Source of the DNA: Psychrobacter maritimus
Lineage (GTDB): Bacteria > Pseudomonadota > Gammaproteobacteria > Pseudomonadales > Moraxellaceae
Direction: 5' to 3'
NCBI RefSeq assembly: GCF_904846345.1
Contig: NZ_CAJHAJ010000007.1
Coordinates: forward strand, 1 to 64,000
Length of the DNA stretch: 64,000 nt
Part shown: one piece after another, positions 11,100-20,433 of the stretch
Position numbering within the stretch: position 1 is the first letter of the stretch
How the letters are laid out: every line of letters begins with the position of its first letter
Program-made: the position numbers and the translations under genes
Notes under the pieces: model-generated
The model's input: the letters and a program-made list of their open reading frames with translations, nothing else
What the model was told of the DNA's origin: nothing
The model's database searches: none

Positions 11100-12374
11100 A
11101 TGGCTCCTACCAGCAGCTTGACCATACTAGAAATCAGCGCTATTTTTTTATCGATTACCGCCTTACTGACTTACGTAAACCATCGATTTATCGGTCTGCC
11201 AACGACTATTGGCGTGATGGTTATCTCCATTTTACTATCTATCGGTGCGATATTTTTGGGCTTTTTAGGTTTTGATGAGCTGATTGATTACGAAGTGAGC
11301 TTATTAGAGCAGCTTGATTTTACCGAAGTCTTATTAGACGGCATGCTGTCTATGTTGTTATTTGCCGGGGCGCTACACGTCAATATTGGCGATTTAAAAC
11401 GTTATAAATTGCCCATTGGTATCCTTGCTTGTATTGGCACGATCGTATCGGCGCTATTAATTGCCGCTGCGCTATACTTTATGCTGCCGCTATTTGGTTT
11501 TCGGCTGCCGTTTTTGTGGTGCTTATTGTTTGGTGCTTTGATATCGCCGACCGATCCTATCGCCGTCATGGGTATTTTGGCATCGGCAGGCGCGCCAAAA
11601 AGTATTGAAACCGTCATTGCTGGTGAGTCATTATTTAATGATGGTATCGGCGTGGTTATTTTCGTGCTGCTGCTCGGTATTTTATCGAGCGGCGATATCC
11701 CAACGGCCAATTATGTCGCCCATACCTTAGCCGTTGAAGCGGGTGGCGGTATTATCTTTGGTTTGATACTCGGCGGCATATTATATTATTTAATAAAAAG
11801 CATCGATAGTTATCAAGAGGAAGTATTATTGACGCTGGCAGGCGTAATAGGTGGTTATGCACTCGCCAGCCATTGGCATTTATCAGGTCCACTTGCGATG
11901 GTAATGATGGGGTTAATGGTTGGTAATCGCGGACGGGCACTGGCAATGAGCGATAAAACGCGCCATTATATCGACCTATTTTGGGAATTAATTGATGAGA
12001 TTCTCAATGCTATTTTATTTGTGTTAATTGGTTTAGAAGTGGTGATGATAGCTTATTCGGGCAATTTGTTTATCGCCGCTGGTTTGACCATTGTTATTGC
12101 CCTACTTGCGCGCTTTATCGTGGTAGGTATGACCACCAAAACCTTTCACCGTCAGCTTGATTTACCGACAGGCGCGTGGAAAGTGCTGACATGGGGCGGA
12201 TTACGTGGCGGCATTTCGGTTGCTCTGGTCTTGCAGCTGCCGGCAGGCAGCGAGCGTGATATTTTATTGGCGCTGACTTATGCGGTGGTGATATTCTCTA
12301 TCTTGGTGCAAGGTTTGAGCGTCGGTAAAGTCGCCAAAAGTATTCGCACTGATGAGCCAGTAGCAGAAATATAG
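11100..12374 (+). CDS. Na+/H+ antiporter, CPA1 family (NhaP-like)
   Basis: This is a 424-residue polytopic membrane protein with about 12 hydrophobic segments. The antiporter core motifs are present: GALISPTDPIAVMGIL (TDP at residues 151-153) and AGESLFNDGIGVV (FND at 179-181), the discontinuous helix and the ion-binding Asp pair of CPA1 exchangers. TWGGLRGGISVALVLQLP near the C-terminus is also typical. It lacks the long cytosolic tail of many NhaP proteins. It should exchange Na+ (or Li+/K+) for protons across the inner membrane; ion specificity cannot be read from sequence. Confidence 0.9.
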   Translation: MAPTSSLTILEISAIFLSITALLTYVNHRFIGLPTTIGVMVISILLSIGAIFLGFLGFDELIDYEVSLLEQLDFTEVLLDGMLSMLLFAGALHVNIGDLKRYKLPIGILACIGTIVSALLIAAALYFMLPLFGFRLPFLWCLLFGALISPTDPIAVMGILASAGAPKSIETVIAGESLFNDGIGVVIFVLLLGILSSGDIPTANYVAHTLAVEAGGGIIFGLILGGILYYLIKSIDSYQEEVLLTLAGVIGGYALASHWHLSGPLAMVMMGLMVGNRGRALAMSDKTRHYIDLFWELIDEILNAILFVLIGLEVVMIAYSGNLFIAAGLTIVIALLARFIVVGMTTKTFHRQLDLPTGAWKVLTWGGLRGGISVALVLQLPAGSERDILLALTYAVVIFSILVQGLSVGKVAKSIRTDEPVAEI

Positions 12375-12411
12375 ACTTTAAAGAGTATTAATCTAGTCGT
12401 TTTAGTAAAAT

Positions 12412-12451
12412 AAAAGCCAGTATAAGTATCATCGCTTATACTGGCTTTTTT
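12412..12451. terminator. Bidirectional rho-independent terminator
   Basis: A perfect 15-bp stem (AAAAGCCAGTATAAG and its complement) with an 8-nt loop and T-run lies between the convergent antiporter gene and the DUF2127 gene. Confidence 0.9.
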
Positions 12452-12492
12452 AGGTCTATTGAACGCGTTTATTCGTTTTTATAGCAGCCTAG

Positions 12493-13050
12493 TTATATCA
12501 AACCTTTACGCTTCATATTGCGATAAACCACGATCACAATAATAATATTCGATACCAAGATAGCAAGCTTAAACCAATCAAACGGGCTTGCAAACAGATA
12601 ATAAAGCTCGATAGGGATAAATATCCCATAGCCTAATACCCCAAACCAATATGCCCACGTTCTGTCTTGCCATAGACCATAGGCTTCAAGAAAGCGCAAA
12701 CTGGCATAAGCAAAAATCAACAATAAAAATACTGGCCAATTTTTGCTTGCCTGCTGAGCAATGCGTACCGCACTATCAACCTGCGGTGCCAGTAGCTGTC
12801 CAAAGCTCTGTTGCCAAGAAGCGGTCGCTGTCGTAAGCCAATGCTCAAGGTCACTATGCCATGACCATAAAGCCCCCGCCCCTAATAGCGCACCGACGCC
12901 TTTGACCACCTCGTATATTGCGACCGCTTTAATAGATTCGCTAGAGGTACTAGCACTACTGTGCGGTTTATGCTGCTGGCTGGTTAAATTTCGGTCGTTA
13001 TCCTTCGAGGATGGTTGCAGATTATCATCCTGTCGGGGCAAGTTAGCCAA
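12493..13050 (-). CDS. DUF2127 membrane protein
   Basis: After a polar N-terminal stretch, the segment IKAVAIYEVVKGVGALLGAG and the following three membrane helices, with the conserved EAYGLWQDRTWAYWFG, fit DUF2127, a small membrane family of unknown function. An ATG at 13110 would overlap the upstream pyrX gene by 68 nt. A TTG at 13050 has GGAG 7 nt upstream and overlaps the pyrX stop by only 8 nt, so translational coupling from TTG is preferred. It is the last gene of pyrB-pyrX-DUF2127. Confidence 0.7.
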   Translation of the reverse strand: MANLPRQDDNLQPSSKDNDRNLTSQQHKPHSSASTSSESIKAVAIYEVVKGVGALLGAGALWSWHSDLEHWLTTATASWQQSFGQLLAPQVDSAVRIAQQASKNWPVFLLLIFAYASLRFLEAYGLWQDRTWAYWFGVLGYGIFIPIELYYLFASPFDWFKLAILVSNIIIVIVVYRNMKRKGLI

Positions 13051-14254
13051 AGAAAGTCTCCACAACGCGGCCTTGCAACTGCTGATTAAAGAATGGCGTA
13101 TTTTTACCATTTGACAGCATGGATTCTGTGGTTACTTGCCATTCGATATTTGGATCGACCAATATTGCGCCGCCGATACTTTCATACTGCTCGCTAATAC
13201 CAGCGATTTTTGCTGGATTAAGACAGATTTTATCGACCAACTGTCCTAAGGTTAATACTTCATCACGTACCAACTGACATGCCAACGCCATAAAGGTATC
13301 AAAGTTTGAGATACCGGGCGTACTCTCAGCAAACGGTGCTTTTTTAGCGGTACTATTTAGCGGCTCATGATGGCTACAAATCGCATCAATGGTGCCATCT
13401 CTTAGCCCGCGGCGGATAGCTTGCTGATCGGTATTACTACGCAGCGGTGGTAGCACATAAGCTTGGGCATTAAAGCCTTTTAAATTATCATCAGTTAAAT
13501 ACAGCTGATGCATCGCCACATCACAAGTCACCGGCAGCCCTTTATCCTTTGCCCAACGCATCAGCTCAATCGAAGACTTACAAGATAACTGGCTAAAATG
13601 TGCTGCAATACCCGTTTCTTCCACCATCAATAACTGTGTTGATAAGGCGACGGTTTCAGCAATCCAAGGAATCCCTTGCAGACCATGATATGAGGCGATA
13701 TAACCTTCATGTGCCACCCCATCACCAGACAAACTTGGCTCATCAGGATAAAAGAACACTTTCATATTAAAAGTAGCCGCATATTCCAAGGTACGCAGTA
13801 ATACTAAGTCATTGCGAAAAGGTCGACGCGCATTAGAAACCGCGATACAGCCGCCTTTTTTAAGCCCAGCAATATTTGATGGGCGCTCGCCTTCTAAGCC
13901 TGCGGTCAGAGCACCTAAAATATGTAAATAAATACCGCCATCACCAAGCGCACGCTCACGCAAGCCTTTTAACAGCGAGCCGTTTTCTAAAATAGGATTG
14001 GTATCAGGCGGAATCACCACATGCAAAAAACCATTGCCACGGGCAGCGCGCCCTTCTGATTCTAACGTACCGTGTTGTTGTTGCCCTGGTTCACGTAGGC
14101 GCGCGCACAAATCAACCAAAGGTGGCAGCAGCCACATCTCACCGCCCGTTGCAACTGCAGCTAATTTGTCTGTTGCCCCGCTTGGTAGTGAATCTTTAAA
14201 TGCTTGAGGAAGATGGTTAATTATCGGTGCATCCGTATTTAACATAGTGGTCAT
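13043..14254 (-). CDS. pyrX: Dihydroorotase-like protein PyrX (probably non-catalytic partner of PyrB)
   Basis: The 403-residue amidohydrolase-fold protein belongs to the class I dihydroorotase family, but the metal-binding HxH is lost: the VDLHVHLREPG motif reads VDLCARLREPG here (residues 47-57). The usual metal-ligand lysine region and the second histidine segment are also altered (CIAVSNARRPF, AAHFSQLSC), while CSHHEP (293-298) remains. The gene lies 60 bp behind pyrB. In Pseudomonas, such an inactive pyrC' protein is required to assemble active aspartate transcarbamoylase; the same role is inferred here, with the true dihydroorotase encoded elsewhere. Confidence 0.85.
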   Translation of the reverse strand: MTTMLNTDAPIINHLPQAFKDSLPSGATDKLAAVATGGEMWLLPPLVDLCARLREPGQQQHGTLESEGRAARGNGFLHVVIPPDTNPILENGSLLKGLRERALGDGGIYLHILGALTAGLEGERPSNIAGLKKGGCIAVSNARRPFRNDLVLLRTLEYAATFNMKVFFYPDEPSLSGDGVAHEGYIASYHGLQGIPWIAETVALSTQLLMVEETGIAAHFSQLSCKSSIELMRWAKDKGLPVTCDVAMHQLYLTDDNLKGFNAQAYVLPPLRSNTDQQAIRRGLRDGTIDAICSHHEPLNSTAKKAPFAESTPGISNFDTFMALACQLVRDEVLTLGQLVDKICLNPAKIAGISEQYESIGGAILVDPNIEWQVTTESMLSNGKNTPFFNQQLQGRVVETFFG

Positions 14255-14314
14255 GAGCGTTATTACCGTATCAATAAAATGGGATAAATAAATATAAAAC
14301 AGCGCAGCAGAGTA

Positions 14315-15388
14315 TTATTTACTCTCAGCTTGATGGGCGCGCTGACCTTCCATTGCCAGTGACAAGACCGCCATACGAATAGCGATACCATTATTTACCT
14401 GCTTTAAAATCACAGATTGCGCTCCATCGGCGACGCTTGAGGCAATCTCAACACCGCGGTTCATCGGCCCTGGGTGCATCACCAAGGCGTCAGGTTTAGC
14501 CAGCGCCAGCCGTTCAGGCGTAATACCATAGTGTTTATAATATTCACTCGACGACGCCAGTAGCGGCGAGCCGATACGCTCATTTTGTATTCTTAATCCC
14601 ATAATGACATCACAGTCCGTGACACAGTCATTCATATTTTCATACACTTGTACGCCAAAACGCTCAATACCTTTAGGTAACAAGGTACGCGGCGCGCAGA
14701 CGCGAATGTCTTTAACGCCTAAAGTTTGCAGGGCACTGATATCAGAGCGTGCGACCCGTGAATGCTTAATATCACCAACGATAGCCACTGATAATTCTTC
14801 AAATGGGCGCGGCGCTTCACGGTGAATGGTCAGCATATCGAGCATCCCTTGGGTTGGATGCGCATGCCAGCCATCACCGCCATTGATAATAGCAATATCC
14901 GGCGTCACTTCGGTTGCCATAAAATGGGCCGCGCCTGACGCTGAATGCCGTACCACAAAAATATCTGCCGTCATCGCTTGTAGATTCCACAGCGTATCGC
15001 GCAAACTTTCGCCTTTTTTGGTACTAGAGCGTTCGATATCGATGTTTAGCACATTGGCACCAAGACGCTTTTCGGCCACTTCAAAGGTTGTACGGGTACG
15101 CGTTGACGGTTCAAAAAACAAATTCATCACCGTATAGCCTTCAAGCTCAGGACGGTTAATCAGCTGCCCATTTTCATCAAAGAACGTTTCAGCTTTGGCA
15201 ATAATTGCCTGCAATTGCGCCTTATTAAGCCCTTCTACCCCTAAGAAGTGGCGAATGCTGCCATCGTTATTAAGCTGCGGAAGACTTAACGAGCTATTGA
15301 GCTTTTGATGAATGGTATCAGGGTCGAATTTAGCGTAATCCGTTGGCGAGACGGTCTGGGTTGAGCGACTATCGATAGAATTTGACAT
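14315..15388 (-). CDS. pyrB: Aspartate carbamoyltransferase catalytic chain
   Basis: PyrB condenses carbamoyl phosphate and aspartate to carbamoyl aspartate, the first committed pyrimidine step. Of 357 residues, the first 43 form an extra N-terminal arm, as in the Pseudomonas-type class A enzymes that bind Pyr[14 protein letters not shown] (STRTR 95-99) is the carbamoyl-phosphate loop, HPTQ (177-180) and HPGPMNRG (305-312) the remaining active-site motifs. It is followed by pyrX; no pyrI gene is present nearby, in keeping with the PyrB-PyrX type. Confidence 0.96.
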   Translation of the reverse strand: MSNSIDSRSTQTVSPTDYAKFDPDTIHQKLNSSLSLPQLNNDGSIRHFLGVEGLNKAQLQAIIAKAETFFDENGQLINRPELEGYTVMNLFFEPSTRTRTTFEVAEKRLGANVLNIDIERSSTKKGESLRDTLWNLQAMTADIFVVRHSASGAAHFMATEVTPDIAIINGGDGWHAHPTQGMLDMLTIHREAPRPFEELSVAIVGDIKHSRVARSDISALQTLGVKDIRVCAPRTLLPKGIERFGVQVYENMNDCVTDCDVIMGLRIQNERIGSPLLASSSEYYKHYGITPERLALAKPDALVMHPGPMNRGVEIASSVADGAQSVILKQVNNGIAIRMAVLSLAMEGQRAHQAESK

Positions 15389-15816
15389 AATGGCAGGTCT
15401 TTATTGTTGGTTTATATGATTTGCTAAGCATCATTTATGCATTTTTTGGCGATTTATGGTCGATAAGCACAGAGACAAGGACATTTTGGCACTTATTTGC
15501 TACAATTTACCCCAGTGGCTGTGATAGACATAACGCCGCAAAAAACAGCATTCGTCATCTTCTTGGGTAATAGCCATAGACCTGTCATAACCATCATTAA
15601 AATCCGCTTATCCAAACGATAAATAAATAATAATAGCGCTAGTGTAGCTGATTTTGTGGTCAGGACAAAGATGCCGTGTGGGGTATTTAAAAATTTACCA
15701 GATTTAAGGGCATTAAGTACGAGCTAAAATATTTCTCAAACGCTCATTTGTTCTTTAAATTTACCAGCCTTTATTTTAAATCATTTTCATTTCAATAGCC
15801 TTTATCAGGAAGCATT
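15389..15816. other. Divergent promoter region between pyrB and fbp
   Basis: This 428-bp non-coding stretch must hold the promoters of pyrB (minus) and fbp (plus). No attenuator-like leader with a strong hairpin and no confident -35/-10 pair was found by eye. Confidence 0.5.
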
Positions 15817-16800
15817 ATGACAACCTTAGCAAACTATCTAAACGCTCATGCCAGTAACCCTGCCCTCAATGACGTGATTACTACCGTGACTGATGTCGGT
15901 AAGACTATCTCACAGTTATTAAGAAAAGGGGCGCTTGCAGATATCTTAGGTGAAGCGGGCAATCAAAACGTCCAAGGTGAAGAGCAGAAAAAACTCGACG
16001 TGTTGGCTAATGATTTATTATTAGACGCTTTGGCAAAAAACAGCCATTGTGCGGGCGTCGCTTCAGAAGAGCTCGACGATGCCACCCCTGCCAATGCCGA
16101 TGGCAGTTTATTGGTATTGTTTGACCCGCTTGATGGTTCATCAAATATCGACATTAATATGGCCGTCGGTACTATCTTCTCTATCCTACCTTATCAACGC
16201 CAAGGTCAAACCAGTGAAAATAGCGACTTCTTACAAGCGGGCAACCAGCAGCTAGCCGCCGGTTATTTGCTATATGGTACCTCTACGGTATTAGCACTGA
16301 CTATTACTGATAATGTTGTGATGTTTAGCTTAGACCCTGATACCAATGACTATGTGCTGATAGAAGAAAATGTCACCATCGATGCTGATACCAGCGAATA
16401 CGCTATCAATGCTTCAAACTATCGTTATTGGCGCGCGCCGATGCAACAATATATCGACGAGCTCATCGCTGGCAAAACTGGTGTTCGTGGTCGTGACTTT
16501 AATACCCGTTGGGTAGCGGCGATGGTCGGTGATGTGCATCGTATTTTATGTCGCGGCGGACTTTTCACTTATCCTTTTGATACTAAAGATGCCAATAAGG
16601 CGGGCAAGTTACGCCTCATGTATGAAGCCAATCCGATGAGCTTATTGATTGAGCGTGCTGGCGGCGCTGCCACTGACGCAGTCAATCGTATCTTGGATAT
16701 AGCGCCAACCGATATTCACCAACGTGTCCCTGTGGTACTTGGCAGCAAAAACGAAGTCGATTACGTTAAAAACCTACATGTAAATTATACGGATAAATAA
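15817..16800 (+). CDS. fbp: Class 1 fructose-1,6-bisphosphatase
   Basis: This enzyme hydrolyses fructose 1,6-bisphosphate to fructose 6-phosphate in gluconeogenesis. The 327-residue protein contains the metal and phosphate motif [18 protein letters not shown] (about residues 107-124) and the substrate-binding [20 protein letters not shown] near residue 265. AGGAAG lies 5-10 nt before the ATG. It stands divergent to pyrB and upstream of the methyltransferase gene. Confidence 0.96.
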   Translation: MTTLANYLNAHASNPALNDVITTVTDVGKTISQLLRKGALADILGEAGNQNVQGEEQKKLDVLANDLLLDALAKNSHCAGVASEELDDATPANADGSLLVLFDPLDGSSNIDINMAVGTIFSILPYQRQGQTSENSDFLQAGNQQLAAGYLLYGTSTVLALTITDNVVMFSLDPDTNDYVLIEENVTIDADTSEYAINASNYRYWRAPMQQYIDELIAGKTGVRGRDFNTRWVAAMVGDVHRILCRGGLFTYPFDTKDANKAGKLRLMYEANPMSLLIERAGGAATDAVNRILDIAPTDIHQRVPVVLGSKNEVDYVKNLHVNYTDK

Positions 16801-16898
16801 TTCAGCCGCGCCAATCTGCTAACCGTCATTATAAAGTCCTATAATTGATAGGCCTTATAATGACAATTATAACTCTCTATATTTTTGAGCGATCCATT

Positions 16899-17693
16899 AT
16901 GGTAGCAAATCCCACCGAGCTTATTACCTCAGATAAAAATACGACCGTCAAGCTTGTCAAAGGGTTATTAACGCAAGCGCGCCAACGCAAAAAGCAAGGT
17001 CAAACCGTCATTGAGGGTGTGCATCTAATCGATGCGGCGCTGCGTAGCGATTATCCGTTCGTGCAAATACTCCTGGCAGACTCAGCGCATCAGCATCCTG
17101 AGGTTCAGCAGATTTTAACGCGACTGCCAACCTACACACCTATTTTGACTTTGTCCGATGTACTGTATGAGAGTATTCGTAGCTTAGGTACCGGTATCGA
17201 CATTATGGCGCTGATTACTATACCAACGCCGAGCATAGTGGCAATCAGTGACGATTGTCTTATTCTTAATGATGTACAAGATAACGGTAATGTGGGCACG
17301 CTGTTGCGCACTGCTGCCGCAGTTGGCATACGCAATATCCTATGTACCAGTGGTACCGCGCAAGCATGGTCACCAAAGACACTCAGAGCAGGTATGGGCG
17401 CACAGTTTGCCCTAACCATTTATGAAGATCTCAGTGTGCAAGATATTTTAGATTATGTGCAAACGCCGCTATTTGCGACCAGCTCACATACTGATACTGT
17501 CATTTATCAACACGATTTAAAGCAACCTATTGCTTGGATTATGGGACATGAAGGCCAAGGCGTATGTGATGAGCTGATGCAGTGTGCCATCCCTATCGCT
17601 CTACCGCAGCCTAACGGGCAAGAAAGTCTTAATGTCGCCATTGCAGGCTCATTATGCTTATATGAGACGTTGCGCCAGAGAAAATATACTTAG
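16899..17693 (+). CDS. TrmH-family (SpoU) RNA 2'-O-methyltransferase
   Basis: The protein has an N-terminal substrate-binding domain (VKLVKGLLTQARQRKKQGQ, then VIEGVHLIDAAL) and a C-terminal SPOUT methyltransferase domain with the three motifs NDVQDNGNVGTLLRTAAAVG, IMGHEGQGV and IALPQPNGQESLNVAIAGSL, which form the trefoil knot that binds S-adenosylmethionine. The target, a tRNA or 23S rRNA ribose, cannot be fixed from sequence. The ATG at 16899 (265 residues) is preferred; TTG 16845 and ATG 16860 are in frame upstream, without a clear ribosome binding site. Confidence 0.85.
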   Translation: MVANPTELITSDKNTTVKLVKGLLTQARQRKKQGQTVIEGVHLIDAALRSDYPFVQILLADSAHQHPEVQQILTRLPTYTPILTLSDVLYESIRSLGTGIDIMALITIPTPSIVAISDDCLILNDVQDNGNVGTLLRTAAAVGIRNILCTSGTAQAWSPKTLRAGMGAQFALTIYEDLSVQDILDYVQTPLFATSSHTDTVIYQHDLKQPIAWIMGHEGQGVCDELMQCAIPIALPQPNGQESLNVAIAGSLCLYETLRQRKYT

Positions 17694-17726
17694 CATTAGT
17701 GTTGGATATATCGACAAGTACTTATT

Positions 17727-17769
17727 AAAAAATGACTGATAGCACTATTTTGCGTTATCAGTCATTTTT
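17727..17769. terminator. Rho-independent terminator
   Basis: The 14-bp stem AAAAATGACTGATA with its complement and a 14-nt loop ends in T on the plus strand and in a T-run on the minus strand too; it separates the convergent methyltransferase and JmjC-like genes. Confidence 0.85.
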
Positions 17770-17805
17770 AGTTTAAGAGCAAGCTCGGTTTTTTAATCCA
17801 GCCTC

Positions 17806-19014
17806 TCAACTCTGCGCTTTTTTAAAGCTTTCAGCATAGTTATTTGGTGCATTAAAGTTGGTGAAGCTGATGCTAATAGATTTATCCAGCCCTTCTACGC
17901 AATGCCACCACCCAATAGGAATAAATAACGCATCGCCTGCATCAATAGTAACTTCAACTGGGGTCACATGCTGCATCAATGGATGTTTTTTCAAATCAAA
18001 ATTGGGAAAATCTACTTCACTATACACGTGCAAATCATTATAGAGCCAAGGCACTTGCCAAGCTGGAATCAAAGTAACCTTTTTAGAGCCATACACTTGA
18101 ACCAACATATTGTTAGTCAAGTCATGATGTAGCGGCGTAAAAGTACCTTTGGGTCCCATCCAAAAATACGTACTAAAGGCTGCATCACTGTCTAAAAGCT
18201 GGCGGTAGCCTTCACCAAAATCCCCTATATCATCAAGTGCTGATCTGATGGCTTCAACGTTTTGTTGCGTGTTATTGGCAGTCATATAATAGTTATTACT
18301 TTCACCGTCATTTTCTATCATATTGACAAATTCAGACATCAGCATCGATTTGCGATACTTATCAGAATGCCGCTCAAAAAGCGCATCATTTTCGCGATCG
18401 AACTGCACCTCAATTTCTGCATCCCCTAAAACCTCAGCAAAGTATTGTGGACTCCACTTTTTAAGAGCAGGCCAATGATCAATGCCTTTTTTAAGTACCA
18501 CAGGCTTGTGCTTACTATAATAATCTCTAATAAAGGTTTCAAACGCTGGCGTATCAATGACATCAAGCTGTTGGTTGTAACCGGCATCCAATCTAGCCAA
18601 GTGATCACAGGTTTCAAGTAGCCATTCTCGCTTTTTTAGCGTTTTGGCAGCCTTTATACCCGCTCGCAAATAGGGACTTTTTAAAGCCGTCTGTACCTCT
18701 AGGGCAATCTCTACCTCACTAAATCCCTGCTGCACCAATACGTTCGCGATACTGCTTTTACTCGTTCCCTCAAGTAGATTAGTAGCGACCCATTCTTTCC
18801 AATTATTCGGCAGCCTACGAATGGGTTGCTTGCTGTCATTCGCCACTGGCTCTAACTCATCATTGAGAGCGGCTTTGATCTGAGCATCTGAAAAGTGATT
18901 GCTCTTTAATGTCTCAATGATTGTCTCTGTTTGGACACCGCGTATTATATTCGTTGCTACCCACTCATGCCATTCTTGAGGTAAGCGTACTGCCGCGTTT
19001 AATCCTGCACTCAT
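17806..19014 (-). CDS. JmjC/cupin-8 Fe(II)/2-oxoglutarate hydroxylase-like protein with N-terminal tandem repeat
   Basis: Residues about 150-395 form a cupin_8/JmjC-like domain: KPVVLKKGIDHWPALKKW opens it, TPLHHDLTNNMLVQVYG gives the HxD metal pair (H296, D298) and IGWWHCVEGLDKSISISF gives the distal histidine (H371). The facial triad is intact, so it is likely an active oxygenase, perhaps a protein hydroxylase, but the substrate is unknown. The N-terminus carries two similar 40-residue units (about 11-50 and 68-107), each with the pattern LP-W-EWVATN followed by a small helical UBA-like region. It is a single gene between two terminators. Confidence 0.85.
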   Translation of the reverse strand: MSAGLNAAVRLPQEWHEWVATNIIRGVQTETIIETLKSNHFSDAQIKAALNDELEPVANDSKQPIRRLPNNWKEWVATNLLEGTSKSSIANVLVQQGFSEVEIALEVQTALKSPYLRAGIKAAKTLKKREWLLETCDHLARLDAGYNQQLDVIDTPAFETFIRDYYSKHKPVVLKKGIDHWPALKKWSPQYFAEVLGDAEIEVQFDRENDALFERHSDKYRKSMLMSEFVNMIENDGESNNYYMTANNTQQNVEAIRSALDDIGDFGEGYRQLLDSDAAFSTYFWMGPKGTFTPLHHDLTNNMLVQVYGSKKVTLIPAWQVPWLYNDLHVYSEVDFPNFDLKKHPLMQHVTPVEVTIDAGDALFIPIGWWHCVEGLDKSISISFTNFNAPNNYAESFKKAQS

Positions 19015-19345
19015 TAGTATCTCCTAATCCCTTATGTACTACTTCATTGGTCTATAGCATCCAGTTATGAGTAGCCTCTCACGAGAATATATTCATAACA
19101 ATCACCTGACTATCACTTAGCCCGCGGGCGCTATGATAAAGCTATTTATCCAAAATCCTGCTAAATTGATAGACTAAATTTTAGTCTATCATAGTGGATA
19201 GGCTAATAAAATCAAAATTAACTTTCGAAGTATAGACCGTTAATAGGATTTGAATTTTTACATAAAAAAAGCCTCCGATTCATTGAACCGGAGGCTTTTA
19301 AAACTGTTATAGATTAAGCGATATAAAGCACTAAACCGTTAAGAA
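19015..19345. other. Intergenic region between the JmjC-like gene and etfA
   Basis: The 331-bp gap holds the etfA terminator at its right end and, presumably, the promoter of the JmjC-like gene; an imperfect palindrome around TAGACTAAATTTTAGTCTA (19172-19190) is also visible. Confidence 0.55.
19264..19299 (-). terminator. Rho-independent terminator of etfBA
   Basis: The stem AAAAGCCTCCG with its complement around an 11-nt loop is followed, on the minus strand, by a run of seven T. Confidence 0.9.
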
Positions 19346-20278
19346 CTAAATCTTGCTAGTCAGCTCAGGTAACGCTTCAAACAAATCAGCTTCTAAGAAG
19401 TAATCAGCAACGCTAGCGATGGGCGCTTCTGGGTCATTATTGATAGCAACGATGACTTTAGAATCTTTCATACCAGCCAAATGCTGAATAGCGCCTGAGA
19501 TACCAGCCGCGATATAAAGCTGCGGTGCCACGATTTTACCCGTTTGACCGACCTGCATATCGTTTGGTACATAGCCTGCGTCAACAGCAGCGCGTGATGC
19601 ACCAACAGCAGCACCAAGCTTGTCAGCTAATGGCTCAATGTATTTAGTGAAGTTTTCACCATTTGCTAAGGCACGACCACCAGAAACAACGATGCCTGCT
19701 GAAGTTAATTCAGGACGGTCAGATTTGGCCATCTCTTCATTAACAAAGCTTGCTTTACCAGTTTCTTGTACGTTGTCGATAGTTTCAACAGTCGCTGAAC
19801 CACCTTCACTTGCTACTGGGTCAAACGCTGTCGTACGTACTGTCATAACGACTTTGTCTTCTGTGGTTTTAACCGTTGCCGTAGCGTTACCTGCATAGAT
19901 AGGACGCTCAAACGTTTGCGCATCTACTACAGCTGAGATTTCTGACAACATGCTCACGTCAAGTAAAGCTGCCACACGTGGCATAAAGTTCTTACCAGTG
20001 GTGGTAGCAGGTGCAAGGATATGGCTATAATCACCAGCAATATCAGCAACCAATAGCGCAACGTTACCAGCCAATTGATGCTCATAAGCGGCATTGTCTG
20101 CTAATAATACTTTAGTCACGCCATCTGCTTTAGCTGCTTCATCAGCTGCCGCTTGTGCGCCACTACCCGCCACCAATACATGGACATCATCGCCCATTTG
20201 TTTAGCAGCAGCGATCGTGTTTAAAGTTGCCTTTTTTAGACTGGCATTGTCATGTTCTGCATATACCAAAATTGCCAT
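19346..20278 (-). CDS. etfA: Electron transfer flavoprotein alpha subunit
   Basis: EtfA binds FAD and, with EtfB, passes electrons from acyl-CoA and other dehydrogenases to ETF-quinone oxidoreductase. The 310-residue protein has the N-terminal alpha/beta domain (MAILVYAEHDNASLKKATLN) and the C-terminal FAD domain with VVSGGRALANGENF, GASRAAVDAGYVPNDMQVGQ and IAAGISGAIQHLAGM. It follows etfB by 155 bp and is closed by a terminator. Confidence 0.96.
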   Translation of the reverse strand: MAILVYAEHDNASLKKATLNTIAAAKQMGDDVHVLVAGSGAQAAADEAAKADGVTKVLLADNAAYEHQLAGNVALLVADIAGDYSHILAPATTTGKNFMPRVAALLDVSMLSEISAVVDAQTFERPIYAGNATATVKTTEDKVVMTVRTTAFDPVASEGGSATVETIDNVQETGKASFVNEEMAKSDRPELTSAGIVVSGGRALANGENFTKYIEPLADKLGAAVGASRAAVDAGYVPNDMQVGQTGKIVAPQLYIAAGISGAIQHLAGMKDSKVIVAINNDPEAPIASVADYFLEADLFEALPELTSKI

Positions 20279-20348
20279 TGTTTTTGTCCTTTATTTATTC
20301 GTATCATCTATTCATGCGGTTGTTTGTGTACAGCGTTATTTATACATT

Positions 20349-20380
20349 TAGCTTAAATATTAAATAGCTTAAATATTAAA
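20349..20380. repeat. Perfect 16-bp direct repeat between etfB and etfA
   Basis: TAGCTTAAATATTAAA occurs twice head to tail in the etfB-etfA spacer. It is AT-rich and without coding capacity; it may simply be replication slippage. Confidence 0.9.
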
Positions 20381-20433
20381 CTGCTCAGACCTCATAACGT
20401 TGCACAGGATATGCCGTAGCAAAGTATTAACAA

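Noticed and set aside
13043-14254. Annotation as an active dihydroorotase PyrC
   Set aside because: The HxH metal motif is lost (VDLCARLREPG).
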